The notes beneath the pieces are model-generated. The model saw only the letters and a list, made by a program, of their open reading frames with translations, was not told the origin of the DNA and made no database searches. Shown in pieces: positions 1-12,910 of a DNA stretch of 64,000 nt. Position 1 is the stretch's first letter. Each line of letters opens with the position of its first letter. Origin of the DNA: Paragonimus westermani (taxonomy: Eukaryota > Platyhelminthes > Trematoda > Plagiorchiida > Troglotrematidae); NCBI GenBank assembly GCA_008508345.1, contig QNGE01002978.1, positions 1-64,000 on the forward strand, written 5' to 3'. The position numbers and the translations under genes were made by a program.

Positions 1-2506
1 TCTGCAACACACGTGACTCTTTTCAATTTATCAAGTGCCTGGGTTAGACGTTTTTGAAAGATTCCGCTGGAAACCTTCAGTCCGAAAAGCAAACGTAACC
101 AACGAAAACGTCCAAAGGGGGTTCTAAATGTGGTAAAATAACTGAACTGCTCGTCCAGTTCCATTTGCCAAAAAGCTGAGGATAGGTCTACCTTTGTAAA
201 AAAAATTGGGCCACTTACATAAAAGAGTGTACACTGTCACCCAAAAGTTATTGATAGCCAAATGGTGAAACGGTATCCTTTTCGTCAAAAGTGTCGGTTT
301 AAAATTCATTCACCAACCAAATTCACATCAGTTAAATAGGCGTGATCCGTCTCAGGTTGTCAGTCATCACGGACTCAATTAAAGAAACTGGTTCTCTCTT
401 TCCATATTTGCACCGTCTCTATTTCTGGTGCTTGGCTCAACTGCATCCCGTTCACCTGAACAGACACAATCCAGACCAGGTTGCACCGACAAAGAGTTCA
501 CACGGATTGCCGTTTGTTATGATGCTCCCCCTTGAAACGAGACTGTACACTGAGTAGCTGGTTTCCATCGGGGTTCATACGATGGACGAAGGTAGCGTAA
601 ATAGAACTCAAAACTTACTAATTTCGTGACCGGGTATATTCACGAAACCGATGTTGTAACGCGTAATGAATTTAAGCTCACAGCCGACAGTATGGCGGTT
701 CAGTTCTCTCTGATCAGTTCAAATAAGATGGATTCACCTAATGGAGTGATTCAATTTTTGTCTAAATTGAAGAGGTTTAATTGATGAGGTAGTTGTCTAA
801 ACACTCAATTCTTGTATTACAGTTGGAAGCGCCTCCTCGTTGGGATTCCTTTTACTTTAGCCTTCCCTTACACAGACTGGTTGATATACCATTCCCTTCG
901 CATGTGAGTTCATCAGTTCGATGATCCGGTTCATTCCAAAGTCAGTTTCACATCAATGGCCGACGGAGATTTGTGCCGCAAAATCCCGCTCATGCCAACT
1001 CTCTCTACCTTTAGCACTTCAGGTTTCAGTGATTAACTGACATTGATTACTTCGCACTGGTGATCGTTCGTTCAACGGAATCTGTTAACTTATCAATAAG
1101 GAAGGCCTTTTGGTAGGGCTTATCATATTGGATGTGAGTATTGACTCCATATTGATAAATGTCGTTATTGGTAGTAGACGGTTGATAGATTAACTACCTT
1201 TCAAGGTGGTTTGTTCACGTTACAGCTCCATCTCCAGTTGTGACTGATTCTTACGGATTAACACGAAACTAGGTTATCGGATAATATCAATAGTACTTAT
1301 AGAATTTTATGGTGCTTTAGTATGTTTTCCACTCCCGTTAACCAGGAGTACCATTATATCGAATGTCACTATGCCAAAAATATAGCTTACAAAGAACCAT
1401 TCTCTGGGCCTAAGATACTCCGTAATATAGCGTGGGTCTTCGTTCATTATATAGAACCCCTTGGTAAAGGAAGTCTCATTGTGACAACCGCACCGACCAT
1501 CCGTGCAAACAGAGTGAGGTCGTCTTAAGGACATGTACGGAATGCATTACGGTTCAATTCAGTTTATGCTGCTAGCAGCTGTATGTACGCAAACAAGTGC
1601 ATGGCTCACACATACGTATTCCTCTAGGCTTGTTAGGGGTGGGCTCGTTGTGTGTACCGCATATTCACTGTACATGCCAGTACGCGGAGCTTCGCGTTAT
1701 CTGAAGTAAGCCGGTATAAAATCAGAATAAAAAATTTGAGTGAATGTCCTGCAGGATAGTCATGAACGTGGCATCCACCGTGGTATCCCGTTTGATGCTA
1801 CCGAACGAAGATGAGCGGTGCTCACAAGGAACTGAAGGCAACTCAATGAACGACATCGACAAATCCTGAACCGTTATTTTTTAAATTACATTTCAATCCC
1901 TGTTCATGTATGAAGAAAGTTTAGTCTTTCATAAAGGACTGAATGATACAGTCAACCTGACTTCACTGGAATCTGGAGCACGGAATGGACAGAAATATCG
2001 TTATAAAATTTGTTTTTATAATAAACTACACATTTTGCTCGCTTTCTTTGACAAATCACATTAAAAGGAAAATAGTCTTAAATACCTGAAGTCACAGTAG
2101 CACATGACAGGTATCCATAAATGCATTAGTTCTATCATATAATCTGTAAATTGTACGTCGTTACCAAGCCGTTTCCTGTTGCGAAAATGCAATCATTATC
2201 TGAATTGCGCAGACCAAAGAAAGAAACAGTTCTCAACTACGTAACATCTAAACAAATTGACCAAATTCCATAAGAACAAGCTTAGTGTGATTTATAAACT
2301 ATACAATGGAACAGAACACAGTTGACGAACAGAATCGACCTTGCTGTAACAATGAGTAGCGTGCTAACCGACTATCCGAAATTATTGCCACGAAAGCGAA
2401 AAAAGAGAAGACATGCCAAGAAAGAGGAGACATCTGAAGTTTGCGTAGAATGGCAGAGAAAGAGATTGTGGACCCAGAGAAATTTTCTTGTCTATCAACG
2501 GAATAG
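1..2506. other. No recognised gene
   Basis: Only short open frames. One at 2322-2543 (+) has a strongly basic stretch (PRKRKKRRHAKKEE) like a nuclear localisation signal, but no splice context or domain supports a gene, and it runs into the inverted repeat. Confidence 0.5.
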
Positions 2507-4591
2507 CGTTAGTAATCCTATCTTAATGTTTGTGGTAAACTGAAAAAAAGCATCATCAGAAACCAATAGTTTCCACCACAACAGACTTTCCACTGTTGTT
2601 GAAGTCAAAATACGGGATGCTTCCGGCCTGCTACTTCCGTCTCACTCATTTCGTTGGCTTACAATTGGAGACACTGGCCATTTCCAGTGGATCAGTGTAC
2701 GCTGGTTGACGTTGGAATGAAATATTCGTTCAGACAGAATCCTGTTCGGATAACTTGAATTCGATAGTTCCGTCAACTTACTAAGAGTTTCAACTCACAG
2801 CGTGTTCAAAGATGACATTCGATTTGGCCATTACAATGACACGGGGGTCAAAATATCACTATATGTGGAACAAATGATTGCTCATCAAAAAAAACGCGAT
2901 CGATTATCAGACTTGAAACATTATTTAGTTGCTCTGAACACACCAGTCTCTCTCGTCTGAAGTGATCATCCCATCACAACTGTCGTGATATTTTGGCCCT
3001 CAAAGCAATAACTACTACATGGAGTCAATCCAGTGTGGCAGGTATTTTGTTCTCCGCAAACCGAAGATTGAGATTTAATTCACTGCCAATCTTGATCAAG
3101 TAGGGCAAGTCCAAACAGCACTCATATTGTTAACTTAATGAAGTTCGACAAGACATACCATCAGATGGATAGACTAGCAACATTTTCTCATCTGGGTTGT
3201 TTCTCAGCTGAAATCTCCGTGAGCGAGCTAGAAGCTAGTCGCTTGAGTTCAAGCAGGCGGAAGAACTTACCGTCTTTGGACGTTGTTTGTGCATGGTATT
3301 ACGCATCGTCAATGAGGATTCCAACGTGGGTGATGATGCGTCCGTCTTTAAACCAGATCGCCATACCTACTCTACTAATTGGTCAATCAACAACGAGCAT
3401 ATAAATGTTTGCATGTTCGCATGGTGGAGGGAAGATGGTTCAGTTACACTGGGGAATGCCGGATAGAAGAATGCATTCATTCTGGCAGTCGCTCCTCACC
3501 GAATCAGAAACAGGATATCACACGGTGCTAGACTGTATGAACATTGGAGATAATCGTCAGTGACAGGTTCAAACCCGATGTCGACCTGTTAGAAAGGCAG
3601 TTCCGAAGAATGGTACAGTGGATACAGTTCATTCATACGGCGAAGTGGGTGGTCTTTCTCTCAGTGGATAAGAAACGGGTAGTCATTAGACTCCCTCACA
3701 AACAATATATCCATAGCGATGTTATCACGAGAAGGGTGGAAGATTCAAACGAAACAGACAACCCCGTGAGTCACGTATACGCGAGCTTCCACTGGTACCT
3801 GTCACCTCATCATGACTCAGTACCACATTTTGCTCGTCTATATCCCGATTGCGTTTATCCTCGTCTGTTTGCTCCTGTCGAACGTTGGTGACAGTACATA
3901 ACACCTGTTTGATAGAGTACGTGAACACCGTCCCACGCGGTTCAATATTCACGTGATTAAAACAAGTCCAAACACGAATGCTATGTATTGTTCGGAGCAG
4001 AGCAAAGGCACACATTGCGGTGTGCTGACATTCGGTATACTCTCATCGGTCGAAAGCGTAGAACGTGTTTGCTAGTGCTGCACTCCAAAGGAGATCAGAT
4101 ACGAACTGAAACCTCTCGTATCCCGTACGTGCGCGGCTACCCAGCTGCTCTTGGTTGAAACCACCACAGAATCAGTTCAACACAATTGCGAATGCAGTCT
4201 TCCTATCCATCCTGTCTCCCACATCGTCTGCCGGTTCACTTGCAGTTCCAGTGACGATTGTCTAAACAGAACGGTTTGACAACTGTCTCGGTGGGTAGCA
4301 GATCCCGTCCCGAAATGGTCCAAATAGCTGATGACAGCAGTTCCAGTCCAGTGAATTCGTTGCTCGAAATCCCGCTTTGTCGATTACTAGATACCTCTGG
4401 ACGACCGGACGCCAATTTTATCGAGTTGGCTTATTGAAACTATTGCTACGCAAGCAGAACCTGCAGCTCTGTTGAGCAGAACTCGTGAGTGGGCGTTACG
4501 AGTGCGAAAGTGTTCAAGGTGGCCCATCGGATTTCTGTGATTCTGATGACAAAATACCTTATGTGAATTCTTGTTTGTCTATTTCCTCTCG
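2507..4591 (+). repeat. Large inverted repeat 1, left arm (2.1 kb)
   Basis: This arm is the reverse complement of 12911-14995. Coordinates of paired bases add to 17502 at both ends and at four internal check points, so the arms have no net insertion or deletion over 2085 bp. The central part is almost identical: open frames at 3138-3404, 3544-3891 and 3725-4015 have the same translation in both arms. The outer 150 bp or so (2540-2660) carry many substitutions, and matching fades over the last 30 bp at the inner edge. The open frames (115, 96 and 88 codons) match no family I know and may be chance. No target-site duplication is evident at the outer ends. It could be a fold-back-type element or an inverted segmental duplication. 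Confidence 0.92.
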
Positions 4592-5888
4592 ATCTTTAAT
4601 TGTCTGTCGCTTCCGTCTGATGTCGATGATCGCTGGTTCATCATGTTGCGTAACACACTTTCTCTCTGCTCCAGTGAAATGGCCGAAGTAAGCCCAGTGT
4701 TTTAAGTGATTCACTCGATAAAACCAAGTCCTATTATCTCTAAGTATGATACTTTCCAGGTCGTCTATGGATTATTGTGGTTAACTGGTGATTTCGTAGG
4801 TCGACTGTTGCCGGAATTTGTAGTATTCGACTGCAGAAGTCTAGTTCCTTTGCTAAGAAAACGTGTGTTTTGTCAACGTTTTGTGGCCTACGACCAACAA
4901 AGCGCATCGGCTGTCAATAATTAACTCACGACTGCTTCACTGACTGGTCTCAACGTCCATATTTGTCATTATTTTCGAAGTCATCCTGCCGTACTTAGTC
5001 GGAGAAGGAAACATCAAAATCAGATCGTGTTCGGTACTTTGATATTCTCGTGACTTCAGCGCAAGTGAATCTATTTCGCATAGTTTTTCATCGCTCTCTG
5101 TTTGATGTGCAGTGTGTCGGCATATCTATCGGGTTCGCTTAGGCACCTACGTGAAGCAGCTGATGAGCGATTAAATGCATAAAAATTCTTGGTTCGAAAG
5201 ACATCTCGCAACAAAATGCACAGTGTAACGGCGCACACATTCCTAACCGGAGTGCGAGAGAGCTAGACAGACTTCATTCATTTGAAAGCCAATATTTGTG
5301 TTCGCGACCGCAGACTACTCAGCTTATTCACAATCCGTTTGTTGGCTATCACTTATATTGCACCGTAACCTCGGGTGAGTACACATACTTGGCACAGGTG
5401 GACAGATTTTCGTTTTACGGGAGTAGTCTGTAACTAGTGATTTGGAGGATCTTTTGCTAAGATTCAGGAACTTCATTCACAATTTGCAGCATCTAATTTA
5501 GGACCCTTGTTGTTTATACCTTTTGATCAGACATTATGACTTGTGAATTTTTCTTTATTGTCCATCCGAACGGAATGATACATAGGTTACAAAATTGTTC
5601 GTATATGATTCAGCATTTTTTGATAACTTTTCGGCCCATAGCCAGTGAATTTCAGCCAATGTTCATCATTATCTAGCCATTTCTCAGCGGTTTTGGTTGG
5701 CACTTCCTAATCAGTAGATTCCCACGAAATGGATGTACACACGCATTGCATTACCTCTGTGTTAAGACCTGTTTGTCAGAGGCTTACATATCATGTGCGA
5801 TACGTTGTGGCATCGTAAAGACTAAGGATGCTTAATTGTCGATAAGCTTCCCAAGTTCGAGAAGCTTTTTTCTAACTACAAACATTTT
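4592..5888. other. Spacer of inverted repeat 1, left part
   Basis: The open frame at 4706-4924 has no domain. Nothing else is seen. Confidence 0.5.
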
Positions 5889-6113
5889 TAAGATCAAGTT
5901 GAACATCACTCATATTTGATCGCGGCGTTCGCATTCAGATAGACTTTCCAGCCAGCCTCTTTTGAAAAGAAGTACTAGACTCGAGTTTCGCTCTGATTAG
6001 AGATGGTCACTAGTGCATATCCTTCCCACAGCCGGCCACTCCGGTCACGCTTTCATGTGGCAACCATGTTGACCACTGCGCCATTGACCTCCCATTAGGC
6101 ACGACCGAATTAT
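5889..6113 (-). mobile_element. Hammerhead SINE copy 1 (tRNA head, ribozyme-like core)
   Basis: Read on the minus strand, a degenerate tRNA-like head (about 6090-6020, with GGTCAATGGCGCAGTGG resembling a pol III A box) is followed by a 44-nt hammerhead-like segment (6015-5972). The tail then runs through GGCTGGCTGGAAAGTC to a GCGATCAAATATGAGTG end. In the core, stem II (CTCT/AGAG), CGAAAC, the ACTCGAGT hairpin and GTC are kept, but the CUGANGA box reads GTGACCA, so this copy is probably inactive. It matches the copy at 42075-42305 along its whole length. Confidence 0.75.
5972..6015 (-). ncRNA. Hammerhead-like core in SINE copy 1
   Basis: GCACTA pairs with TAGTAC (one mismatch) as stem I, and stem II is CTCT/AGAG with an AATC loop. 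CGAAAC, ACTCGAGT and GTC follow as in copy 4. The CUGANGA box is GTGACCA, with the essential first C and the G both changed, so cleavage is unlikely. Confidence 0.55.
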
Positions 6114-6115
6114 GT

Positions 6116-6262
6116 ACTTTTGACGAGTTCTAATGAAAGCAAAACTCGAGTCTAGTGCTTTTTTCGAAAGAGGTTGGCTGGATTGCGAAGGCTGCGGTCA
6201 AATGTGAGTGATGTTCAATTTGAAAATAAGCCAAATCTTCGATTACTCATCAGTAATGTTGA
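6116..6262 (+). mobile_element. Hammerhead SINE copy 2, 5'-truncated
   Basis: Plus-strand copy starting inside the ribozyme-like core (TTGACGAGTTCTAATG...) and continuing through ACTCGAGTCTAGTGC, the GGTTGGCTGG segment and the 3' tail (TTCAATTTGAAAATAAGCC, then GATTACTCATCAGTAAT). The tRNA head is missing. The core has CTGA changed to TTGA and GAAA changed to AAAA. It sits head to head with the copy at 5889-6113, with 2-3 bp between them. Confidence 0.68.
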
Positions 6263-9200
6263 GATCAGTTGGTTCCCTTAGCGTACGATCGATAATTTTC
6301 TTACAGAATAGTGTGAAAATGATGGTAGCGAAGTGTCAAATTTTCAACGACGGGTCAGTTGGTTAAATCTAAGAGAAACTTAATAGGCCAGATATTTCGC
6401 ATGGATGTGGACACTAAACCGATGGCCAGTTGCGAAATTGCCGTATGATTGACGGTCAATGGCTGTGAACGATGGGATGGTAAGAAACGGCGCTTCAGAC
6501 TAAAACTTGATAGTCGACGTCCTGAGAAAAGAATAGACGGAACATCAACTTTAACAGAATAGCTTATAAGTTGTGAGCCGTAGTTATTATAAACACAAAT
6601 CTAGATATCAAGAATGTCCAATTACATTTCGAATTGTTAACACAGAGGTCACCGGATTTAGCACTTGTTCGGTATAAAGCCGGTCAAATGATCAGGGCTG
6701 GAAACGCTTATACGGGTGTATTCGACATTGGATTCCTTGTTTAAATTATGGAGGAACCATGAAGATGGAACATTTGGAGAGAAACGATGCTGTTCCAGCT
6801 GGTTTAAAGGAATGCCCATCAGAGAGACTGACGAAGACCTTGACCTACCAGATATTTACTAAGCTATTGGGAGAGGTCAACTACCTCTGGGGTTAAGATT
6901 TTGTCAGGTCTGTATCCTCCCCCCTCTTCCGGAAATGGGCACTATCAAACTCTACCATAGTTTATACAGAACCAATTCGAGTTGTTATATGATTTGTCAG
7001 TTCAACAATTTATATGCCAGAAAGGGTGGTGTTGCGCCTTTTACATAATAACATACTTTGCGGTCCACAAATAATTGACCAAAGAATCGTATGTTACATC
7101 CTAAGCGTATTAATAAACTATCAAACTGCACAACGGGTAGACGAAATTAGCATCGTTTAGAAAACGATCAGTTCCGTCTTAGAGTCAGTTTGTCAAGTCA
7201 AACCAGTAGTAAGAATGTGCAACTTGATGCACCAATATGCCTGAATCACATGATAATATATTAGTAATGGTACTCACCGAAAGGTTCACGAAAGTAGTTG
7301 AAGTCAGTAAGGACCGTGAACAAAAACTTTTGGTTCATTTTTGTGGTTTATTCACTAATAAGAAGGGCAGAATTGCGTAGAATTCAGATCTAAGGATAAA
7401 TAACGGAAGATCAGTAGTACTAAATACAAGTGGCAGAATCAACTGGTAGATACACAAATATACCTAGAGCAATCCGGGTGAGATGTGTCGGATGGGATTT
7501 GTGCTAAAGACTGTCCGTACTTTTCATAAGGATAGGGAACGACAAAGTTAATTACATGTTTACTGGGAAAGCCACCACAACGAGATAGACCTTCCCGAAA
7601 TCTAGCAAAATACTCACGTTTCCTCGATAAATTGCTGGTTCGAATAAACTGTTCAACAGGGTAGCAGAGTAACATCTATTTGGGGTTTGATGTCCAGCCT
7701 AACATCATTTTCATATGAGTGATACTGGATTTTTGTAGAAGTTGGGCCAATTTATGAACTGCATCCAATTACCACGACGGTGACGTCAAAATATACGTTT
7801 GTATCTGCAGCCACCTGCAGACAATGAAACATATTTTGGAAGACATGTGTGAATGGCGAATCTTTCACTCACAACTTTGTACACAAGTCCATCATATGCA
7901 GCAAAATAATGAATAGCAATAACTGCAACCTGTTTTGTTGGTAATACTTGACTATTTAGCAGCCGGCCGTCCCAGGGTATTCCGAATGGCCTGACAAACT
8001 ATGGTCTGATGATTCTTCTAATTAGTTGGATGAGAATTCTTGAAGTGACGATAGACAGCTTCGATTCTGTTGACTTTTACATCTTTTGTAATGGGGTTGT
8101 TTAGAAGCCTCACATCGAAATTACTGGTATTATTCCGTATAGCTTCATGTAATCACTAAAACGAGAAGGCTTTTGCACAGTCGCCGCGTTCAGTGTACCG
8201 GCAAGACCCTAACTTTGGTTTACATTAGGCTACATTAATGTCCGTTACGTAGGACTTCGTCTATATTTACGTTGACTAGTAAGCAAGCGAACTCACTCGA
8301 GTCCACGTAAGCCACTTATGTCCAATCAGAAATTAGTCACGCTACAAGATTTAAAACATAGTTATAAGTGGCGTTTATTACCACCAACTACAGCCTTGAG
8401 CTTACTTTTCGCGCACACTGTAAATTTTCAAATTTCAGTTGCATGTACTTTTTTTACTGAAACTGTCAATGATGTACACAGCCACTTTTCAACACGCTAA
8501 GGATATCTGAAAATGAGTCAGCCAATTCGTGCGCGTGTGGCTATTAATCTAAACAAATCTATATCGTAATGATCTGACACATGGTCGTTTATGTTTAAAA
8601 GTATATGATGGAGGTGCCGGTATCCAACATTCATTTGCATTGGATTAACAGTACGGGCAATTGCTGAGCTCTACCGACGTAAGGACTTTGGAAATATTCG
8701 TAAACATCAATGAGTATGGTAAGGGAAGTTACCACTCAGTCTGTTAGTCTGTGCAGCGATCCTCTTGTGAGGCCGACATGTTGTTTAGACATGGTGATCT
8801 TGGCAAGCACAGCTATTGTAATTGCCAAAATTGTGGAAAATTTACAAACAACTAAAGTGACCGGAAGATATAAATTGCGATTTGAATCAGTTTCCTGCAT
8901 GCCCATCAATGGTAACCGTACGACTAGGACTGGCACCCCGGTTCCTGTTGACGAGATGGCTAGATCCTCCTCCATATTGCAGATAACTGTGACTATGCAA
9001 ACGTGTAAATAACAAACAGTGCCAGTATTCAATCTTTTGTTTCTAAAATTATGAACGTAGCCGTCTTAATGACCAATGTTAACAGAATTGTCATATGGAG
9101 CTCAATTTATTCACAAAGTGCACGAGCGTCCATCGGCGTTTGGTCCATGGGGGCTCAGTTTACTACAGATATGTGGTAAATGTTTACGGAAATACTTAAA

Positions 9201-12200
9201 TATATATATATATTTTCAACAATCAATGTTGGTGGAGAGAATGAAAGGCATATGTCGAATGAACTTTTCTTCCGTCAACTAGAGTACTATTTACTGATCA
9301 GTTCAGGAGTATATGAGGTGTATTATGCAGTACAACCTAGATTCATACACGAAACTGGCTCGCGTATCTTTTGTTTCCAACTCGTCAAGCATCAAGAGGA
9401 AACAGAGATTTTGGAACTACTAAGACATAAAATGCTGTTTCTGGGTGCTTCTGTGTAACCTTCGCTTGATGGGTTCATCCTCACGTTTTCGTTACCTCAG
9501 CTTGTTTTACTGTCGCACGGGTGCCAAGAAACATTCTGACATTCAAATTTTTGAATTTAACTACTTGTTGAATGACGGCCGCCTTAAAAATCATAGTAAA
9601 ATTTGTCAGCTCCCAGTTTTTCTCTCTTAGCAGTTCTTCAGATCCTAGTTTACAGCTTGATTTGGATTTCCCGAGTTCATTATAGATCTTTGCGCAAAGT
9701 AGTTTTCTTTGAGAGATACTGTAATTCATCTATTTTCCGAGAAGCTGAGAAAATATGCTTAGGTATTATTAATACAGTGAACGAAATGATTATGTTAACT
9801 CACAACACAATGTGAAACCTATATCGAGGTCATTGAGGTATTAACACAGATCAGATGTCAAACACAAATCGACCCTACAAAAATTGATGTTTCATAGACA
9901 CATTTGGAAATCCTTATTATAAAGAAAACAACGCACACAACAACAAATAAACGGCAATAGAACCAGTGACCAGTTTTTTACCATTTAAGAACACGGCGGA
10001 TGTTTCGGTAAAAGACAATTTTTCAACTAGAAGCTTCAAACTGTTTTTCCAATGATGAAAAAGACTTTTAATAGTCTCTTGACAGTCATCATAAAAATAG
10101 CATACATTTCCTGCCTGTTACCTCTTATTAATATGGGAAGCTCTTAGCGAGTTTCGTGAATACCTTTTTACATTTCACAGTTTTTTTTATTTACAAACAT
10201 TTGGTCTCAGTGACCAGCAGCAAGATGGTGGACTTCAATTTTGACCTTATCACCAAAGACTCAATTCATCAACCAGTGAACAGGCTGCACCTTATCGATC
10301 ATAATTCATTTTATCTGCTGATAAGTATAAGAATTTCGTATGAGGAATGTGTTAAAAACAAATAATAAAAACTAAAAATAACATTATGCTTATCTGTGAA
10401 TGTGTATGCTATATTAACACTGCTGTGGAATAAGTTGAAGAATTTGCTAGAATGCAGAAACAAGACTTAGAGCGGCCAAACAAAAATCTCCAGATGTAAT
10501 TGAGGAACAAAAGTTGTGCCAATTTTAAATTTTCTACACAAGTGGTTCACTAACACGGATATCTTCAACTATTGTCCGATGGTCAAAAATTACTCTACTT
10601 TCAATATGGTTCAGTCTATTCAGTAAGCTTTAAAAACTCCTAAAATCTGGTGTCAGCAAGTTAACTGGTATTGGGTTCCCTGATTAAGTAAATTTATAGT
10701 CCCCTTCACGAAAGTCTCTCAAGAGCAATTAGGTTAACACTTGTGGTTTTTCTGCCTTCAAGTCCAATCGTTAGAAGTTGTTGATTAAACCACTTAAATC
10801 GTTATTTTTATACGAAATATGCTGTACAGATAACATGCCTATCAATAGGATTAAAAGGAATTCAAAATCGTAGAGTTCACTCCATTTAAAAACACGAGGT
10901 GAAATGGTTGGTGCCAATTCCAAATGAAATGTACTATTGCCTATCACGAGGTCCTCAGGTCACATTATATCTGAACGACAATCGTCTGCTCGAACAGGTT
11001 AACCGAGCAATTAGTTGGGGTCACAAAGAATCTACTGAGTAATGGTGTAGTTGAGCACTTGAATTGAAAATACAATTGAAATGACAGTAATTTCATATTC
11101 TGCACACTTAGAAATTACCGAAATAGCTGGTAGGTCTTGAACATTATTGTCTACAATAAGTGGTCTTTGTTATGCATTGCGATTTAAATGTGAAGACACC
11201 TTATATTTGTGAGCTGGTTTAAAGCATATGATATGCATGGAATTCCGTTGATTCTAGGGCATTCTTCAGTTGAGTTGTTGATTGTCTGTAAACTCGCCCT
11301 TTCAATGGCCCTCATAGGTGCTGATATGCGCTTGAGATAGGCACAATGTACAGACCATTCTAAAGTGCGAATTCCCCAGTAAAGTCACCTTTATTTAAAG
11401 TGAGGTGCAAGTTGCTACGCCGAGATGTGATCCTGTTCACTTGTGACGTAGTCAGTGAGAGAAACTTCTTTTTTGGAGTGTTCGAAGAAAATGCTGAATT
11501 TAGGCTCTTACCCAAGATTTCTTGTTAATCAACAACAGCCATCGACAGTGCAGTCGAAACAACTGAGGAGGTTTTGCCTACGACACGCTTATTAAGACTC
11601 GGTTTTCTCTCTCTGAGGTGATACCATCATCCACTGCGTGCAACTGGGTCATGCCTGCAGTGTGATGTCTCCGGTTAACATCAAAATATTCCATTGTTGT
11701 GTGTAGACGGCAGAAATGTCAGCCTACTTTAAGACATTCTGAGGCTGGCAGAGTTTGGTGCAGCGTCTATTCCGAAATCCTCATGTGAAACGCAAAGCAT
11801 AAATTACTGGCTGACTCAAATCTTATTTCGCTGGATAAACCTTGGGATTCTTTCAGTTAATTTGTCAGAAATGTTTCTTCTGTTGATCATTTCACTTGGA
11901 CTGGTACTTGTCGAGAAATGTTGAAAAATAGTTTCAAGCTACTTGCTAATAGTATAAACAGTGGTGTAAAAATTTCCTCTCGAATTATGCTTCTTAGCAA
12001 CACACAGTTCATGGTTTTGTTGGATGATCGACACTCTCCTAGTATACTAAATATATCATTCTATTATCGAATTACATTATAATAGTTTTCATATTTTATA
12101 TAATGCATCAAACTTAACTCAGTCCTGTACCCCTTCTGGCAAAAGTTGCTTGAATACCCTCAATAAGACCTCAGAAATTATGTAAATTTGAGACAAATAT

Positions 12201-12910
12201 AAAGCATCCTTGTAATTTTCGAATTAATTGTAGGTGAATCTTTTTGTGTAAACGAATAGTAGATCACTTTCAGATATCCTGATTAACACTGACTACGGGT
12301 ACTAGGTCAAGTCAGTCTATTGCAATAGATCCTGTACGGACGTTAGGCAAACTGTTTATGCTTGTCCTATCCCTATAAGTGCGAAGTGACGAACTCCATT
12401 ACGGTTGAGCGTCTTGGCAAAGTAGAACTGATATTTTGTTTGTTTTCTAAGGAACAAGTAGAACTCTATACCCTACATATAATCCAGCAAAATATTTTTC
12501 AGGCTTAACAATACTATACGGTACATCAAAACTTTGGATAAAAATGAAAGCCTAGATTACGGAGAAGATGCATATAAAAATTTCAGTTTGCCTTCTCGAC
12601 CACATAGGACACAAAGTTAATTTACTAACGGTGAACAGTAATGAAGAAAATAGGCATTAAAATCCGCAGTCATTGTCACCAACATAGTGAGTGAAGCCCT
12701 ACAAACCACTCTTATAGAACACAAAGCACGAAGTTAAACATCTGAATGGTAAACAGTTTAGCAAGCAGCAAGATATGATTGCGATCGTTTCGTGTAATAC
12801 GCGAAACATTGTAGTTTCATTAAACAAGTGATGAGTCAATGGAGGTTGCCATACGGTCGATGGTGAATTCTGATTGAAGTCACCAGAAGGAGGTAATGAA
12901 CAACCAGGAC
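6263..12910. other. Spacer of inverted repeat 1, right part
   Basis: 6.6 kb without a recognised gene. A short (TA)n run lies at 9199-9214. Open frames of 60-100 codons (7439-7675, 8710-9012, 9180-9458) show no motif or splice logic. Confidence 0.5.

Noticed and set aside
3544..3891. 115-codon frame as a real gene
   Set aside because: It lies in a repeat arm, overlaps an equally open antisense frame, has no domain, and its preservation in the other arm only reflects near-identical DNA.
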